DNA from: Ignavibacteria bacterium
GTDB taxonomy: Bacteria > Bacteroidota > Ignavibacteria > UBA10030 > SZUA-254
Direction: 5' to 3'
NCBI GenBank assembly: GCA_016178595.1
Contig: JACOSY010000005.1
Span: forward strand, 41,403-105,402
DNA: 64,000 nt
Shown in pieces: positions 61,107 through 64,000 of this stretch. How positions within the stretch are numbered: the first letter of the stretch is position 1; every line of letters starts with the position of its first letter. Under the pieces are notes generated by a model. It did not search any database. It saw only the letters and a program-made list of their open reading frames with translations, and had not been told where the DNA came from. The position numbers and the translations under genes are program-made.

Positions 61107-62789
61107 ATGGCCAAGATCACCATAGACGGCAAGCAATTCGAGGCCGATAGCAAGCTCACCATCATCCAGGCGGCGCTTGAGCAGGGGATTGAGATCCCGC
61201 ACTTCTGCTGGCATCCGCGATTGAGCATTGCGGGCAACTGCCGCATCTGTTTGGTGGAAGTGGAGAAGCTGCCGAAGCTCGTCATTGCGTGCTCGACGCA
61301 AGTGGCGGATGGGATGGTCGTGAAGACGAATTCTGAGAAGGTCGTCAATGGGCGGGAAGCGGTGATGGAGTTTCTTCTCATCAACCATCCGCTCGATTGT
61401 CCCATCTGCGATGAAGCGGGAGAGTGCAAGCTCCAGGATTATGCGTACAAGTTGAGCGAAGGCGTCAGCCGTTTCGAATTCGATAAAATCAGAAAGCCGA
61501 AGCGCGTCGAGCTTGGCCCTAATGTCATGCTCGATACCGAACGGTGCATCATGTGCTCGCGCTGCGTCCGCTTCTGCGATGAGATCGCGAAGAAGCCGCA
61601 GTTGACATTCATACAGCGCGCTGATCATATAGAGCTTACGACGTTCCCCGGTGAGAAACTCGATAATCCGTACTCGATGAACACGATCGACCTCTGTCCT
61701 GTCGGTGCGCTGACAAGCCGCGACTTCCGTTTCAAAGCGCGTGTGTGGGAGATGTCATCAACCGACACGATCTGCGTTGGCTGTGCACGAGGGTGCAACA
61801 CCAAGATGTGGGTGCGCAACAATGAGATTCTCCGTCTCACGCCTCGCCTTAATCCGGACGTCAATGAGTACTGGATGTGCGACCATGGACGACTTGAAAC
61901 GTTCAAGTCTGTGAACTCCGACAATCACATCAAGGCTCCGATGATTCGGAAGGAGGGAGAGCTTGTTGAAGTCGGGTGGGATGAAGCGATCGCGAAAGTG
62001 GCGATGGAGCTGAAGACGTACAAAAAACACGAGCTTGCCGGCGTTGGTTCTGCGTTTGCCGCGAATGAAGACAACTACCTTTTCGTCAAGCTGATGTACT
62101 ATTTAGGGATAAAGAAGTTCGATTACAAGCGACATATTATAGAGGACGATCAGGATGAACTGCTGATCCGTGCGGACAAAACGCCGAACAGCACAGGCAC
62201 ACGCGAAGTCGGCGTGGTGCCGAAAGATGGTTCCTCCGACTTTAGTGCGATCATTGCCGGCATCAACAATGGAACGATCAAGGCGCTCTATGTTATGGAC
62301 GATAATATTGCAGCAGATCGGGCAGTTGCCGATGCGCTCCTGAAGCTTGACTTTCTCGTCGTCCATGCCGCGAATGAGAACGAGACGACCAAGCTTGCCG
62401 ATGTCGTGCTTTCCAGCTCGACGTATGCCGAGAAAAACGGCACGATGACGAACTTCCAGGGTCGTGTTCAGCGGATTCGTCCAGCAATAACAACGGCCGA
62501 ACAGGATCGCGCGCTCGATGGCTTTGCCATGAGCAGGCTGGATAAATTCGGTGCGCATAATGACCGCTGGATGAACGGTCCGAGGCACGATGCCCGTCCA
62601 TCATGGCGGATTCTTCTTGGCGTTGCGAATGCACTTGGCGCAAAATGGAAATACGCTACAGTCGATGACGTCTTTAATGAAATTGCATCCACGATTGAGT
62701 CGTTCAAAGGAATGTCGTACTTGCGACTGGGGTTGCGGGGAATGATGTTGAAACGGACGACGGAAGCCGTGCCGGCGGGGAAACGATGA
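61107..62789 (+). CDS. nuoG: NADH-quinone oxidoreductase subunit G (short form)
   Basis: A 560-residue complex I subunit. 2Fe-2S domain: PHFCWHPRLSIAGNCRICLV. The histidine-ligated 4Fe-4S site is INHPLDCPICDEAGECKLQD; the next cluster is RCIMCSRCVRFCDE with LCPVGAL. The extra N7-type site is CVGCARGCNTKMWV with a later CDHG. The degenerate molybdopterin-type domain is cut down, leaving the protein shorter than the 700-900 residues of E. coli or Thermus NuoG. ATG 61107 has AAAAGGA eight nt before it. Confidence 0.93.
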   Translation: MAKITIDGKQFEADSKLTIIQAALEQGIEIPHFCWHPRLSIAGNCRICLVEVEKLPKLVIACSTQVADGMVVKTNSEKVVNGREAVMEFLLINHPLDCPICDEAGECKLQDYAYKLSEGVSRFEFDKIRKPKRVELGPNVMLDTERCIMCSRCVRFCDEIAKKPQLTFIQRADHIELTTFPGEKLDNPYSMNTIDLCPVGALTSRDFRFKARVWEMSSTDTICVGCARGCNTKMWVRNNEILRLTPRLNPDVNEYWMCDHGRLETFKSVNSDNHIKAPMIRKEGELVEVGWDEAIAKVAMELKTYKKHELAGVGSAFAANEDNYLFVKLMYYLGIKKFDYKRHIIEDDQDELLIRADKTPNSTGTREVGVVPKDGSSDFSAIIAGINNGTIKALYVMDDNIAADRAVADALLKLDFLVVHAANENETTKLADVVLSSSTYAEKNGTMTNFQGRVQRIRPAITTAEQDRALDGFAMSRLDKFGAHNDRWMNGPRHDARPSWRILLGVANALGAKWKYATVDDVFNEIASTIESFKGMSYLRLGLRGMMLKRTTEAVPAGKR

Positions 62790-63802
62790 TGGAAATCCTT
62801 ATCGCATTGATCAAGATCGGCGTTGTGCTTGGCGTGTTACTTGGCGTCGTGGCGTACACCGTTCTGGTCGAACGCCGGGTCGCAGCGGCGATCCAGAACC
62901 GCATCGGACCGAATCGTGTTGGCTGGCAGGGATTGCTCCAACCATTAGCGGACGTCATAAAGTTGGTGATGAAAGAAGATATCGTCCCCACGAACGCCGA
63001 TCGCTTCATCCACGATCTTGCGCCGGTCATCTCGATTGCGATCGCACTTGCAACGTTTGCCGTCGTTCCTTTTGGAAACCATATCATACTGTTCGGACAC
63101 GACGTCAAACTTCAGATCGCAGATGTGAACATCGGAATCCTCTACATTCTTGCGCTGACCTCGCTCGGAGTGTACGGCATCACGCTCAGTGGATGGTCGT
63201 CGAACAGCAAGTACTCATTACTCGGCGGCCTTCGTTCTTCGGCACAAATGATCAGCTATGAGCTGGCGATGGGACTTTCCGTCATCGGCGTCATCATGAT
63301 TGCCGGCAGCTTACAGCTCGATAAGATCGTCGAAGCACAGGCTGGATGGAAATGGAATATCATCCTTCAGCCTATCGGGTTCATTACGTTTCTTGTCGCG
63401 GCATTCGCAGAAACGAACCGGCTGCCGTTCGATCTGCCGGAAGCGGAGCCGGAACTCGTGGGCGGTTACCATACGGAATACAGCGGACTGAAGTTCGGGC
63501 TTTTCTTCCTCGCTGAATATGCGAACATGGTGACCTCAAGCGCAATCATCACGACGTTGTATTTTGGCGGCTGGCAGGTTCCCTACGTTCATCATCTTGG
63601 ATTGTCCGACACGTGGGTTGCTCTCCTTCAGATACTGGGATTTTGCATGAAGGTTGGACTGCTCGTGCTTTTCTTCATCATCATTCGGTGGACGGTTCCG
63701 CGCTTTCGTTACGATCAACTGATGAATCTCGGCTGGAAAGTGATGCTGCCGCTCGCAATCCTCAATCTTCTTGCAACTGGATTGGTTTTGTTATTGGTGT
63801 AG
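62786..63802 (+). CDS. nuoH: NADH-quinone oxidoreductase subunit H
   Basis: The ND1-type membrane subunit that completes the quinone chamber, 338 residues and about eight helices. VERRVAAAIQNRIGPNRVG and AETNRLPFDLPEAEPELVGG are the universal signatures, and the tail FRYDQLMNLGWKVMLPLA is also conserved. Its ATG overlaps the nuoG stop (ATGA). The next complex I gene (nuoI) would be expected at once but an IS30-type element follows. Confidence 0.97.
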   Translation: MMEILIALIKIGVVLGVLLGVVAYTVLVERRVAAAIQNRIGPNRVGWQGLLQPLADVIKLVMKEDIVPTNADRFIHDLAPVISIAIALATFAVVPFGNHIILFGHDVKLQIADVNIGILYILALTSLGVYGITLSGWSSNSKYSLLGGLRSSAQMISYELAMGLSVIGVIMIAGSLQLDKIVEAQAGWKWNIILQPIGFITFLVAAFAETNRLPFDLPEAEPELVGGYHTEYSGLKFGLFFLAEYANMVTSSAIITTLYFGGWQVPYVHHLGLSDTWVALLQILGFCMKVGLLVLFFIIIRWTVPRFRYDQLMNLGWKVMLPLAILNLLATGLVLLLV

Positions 63803-63859
63803 ATATTGATCAATCGGGAAAGCACTAAACTCGAAATCCGAAATTCTAAACAAATACTA

Positions 63860-64000
63860 AATTGCTGGATTCAATGAGCAAGTGCAACACGTCGGTTAAA
63901 GACTTCGCGTGGTGTTTGATAATGTAATATTTTTCTTGGTCTGTTGTTCATGCGTCGTTCTAAACGTTTCACATCAGCATTGGAGACAGCGTCGAAGTTT
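63860..64000 (-). mobile_element. End of an IS30-family insertion sequence
   Basis: The element end should lie close to the transposase stop, near 63860-63895, as IS30 genes fill almost the whole element. The terminal inverted repeat cannot be confirmed because the other end is not in the window. It lies 68 nt downstream of nuoH. Confidence 0.6.
63871..64000 (-). CDS. IS30-family transposase, C-terminal part (5' end outside the window)
   Basis: The last 43 codons of a transposase read leftward and end at a TGA at 63871-63873. The segment RRMNNRPRKILHYQTPREVF is the C-terminal signature of IS30-family DDE transposases (usually N-N-R-P-R-K-x-L-x-x-x-T-P). The catalytic residues lie outside the window, so intactness cannot be judged. 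Confidence 0.85.
   Translation of the reverse strand, partial: NFDAVSNADVKRLERRMNNRPRKILHYQTPREVFNRRVALAH

Noticed and set aside
59501..61429. 642-codon minus-strand frame opposite the aminotransferase and nuoG
   Set aside because: Both strands cannot be coding over this length; the plus-strand genes have unmistakable motifs and this frame has none.

Overview
The window is about 64 kb from a Gram-negative, outer-membrane bacterium of the Bacteroidetes/Chlorobi side of the tree, most like the Ignavibacteria. The evidence is a C-terminal sorting module with an NYPNPFNPTT motif, two PorV/PorQ-type outer-membrane proteins, split heptose-activation enzymes, TamB, and a 14-subunit-type complex I. 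Promoters are of the housekeeping sigma70 kind, TTGAxx - exactly 17 nt - TAxxxT, rather than the TTTG/TAnnTTTG form of Bacteroidetes proper. That phylum assignment is inferred from gene content only.

Layout. 1-1084: a truncated coiled-coil membrane protein. 1306-2126: queF and a DUF423 membrane protein. 2128-11140 (minus): DedA, RNase R, TamB and the two heptose-activation enzymes, probably one envelope operon. 11267-12070: a SpoU-type RNA methyltransferase. 12203-14849 (minus): an SsuABC-like ABC importer. 15247-19559 (plus): a secretion-related operon (lipoprotein, beta-propeller exoprotein with a sorting domain, two PorV-like barrels), then a thioredoxin-like protein. 20279-24821 (minus): peroxiredoxin, two heptosyltransferase-like enzymes, aspartate kinase and an unlisted 56-residue membrane protein. 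24918-27339: PAS/PAS/GAF sensor, ferredoxin, AhpD-like protein. 27483-27555: tRNA-Ala(GGC). 28351-32929 (minus): nuoABCDEF. 33227-37876 (minus): a 1549-residue repeat-rich surface protein.

The centre of interest is 38405-50689 (minus): seven tightly packed genes behind a near-consensus promoter. They encode counterparts of the whole enediyne core cassette: UnbV, UnbU, UnbL (DUF1702), an iterative enediyne-type polyketide synthase (KS-AT-ACP-KR-DH-PPTase) and a CalE7/SgcE10-type thioesterase. Two additional members, a membrane-anchored helical-repeat protein and a secreted SCP2-like lipid-binding protein, sit inside the same transcription unit. No tailoring, resistance or apoprotein genes are seen, so the product may be a polyene or other hydrophobic polyketide rather than a classical enediyne warhead.

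Beyond it lie an IPTL-CTERM exoprotein (50814-51824), a site-2 protease beside a secreted peptide of three identical 13-residue repeats (52379-53748), a polytopic membrane protein paired with an NtrC-like AAA+ protein lacking GAFTGA (54021-56221), a glycosyltransferase, uridine kinase, an M16 peptidase, an alanine-aminotransferase-like enzyme, nuoG and nuoH. The window ends inside an IS30-family transposase just downstream of nuoH.
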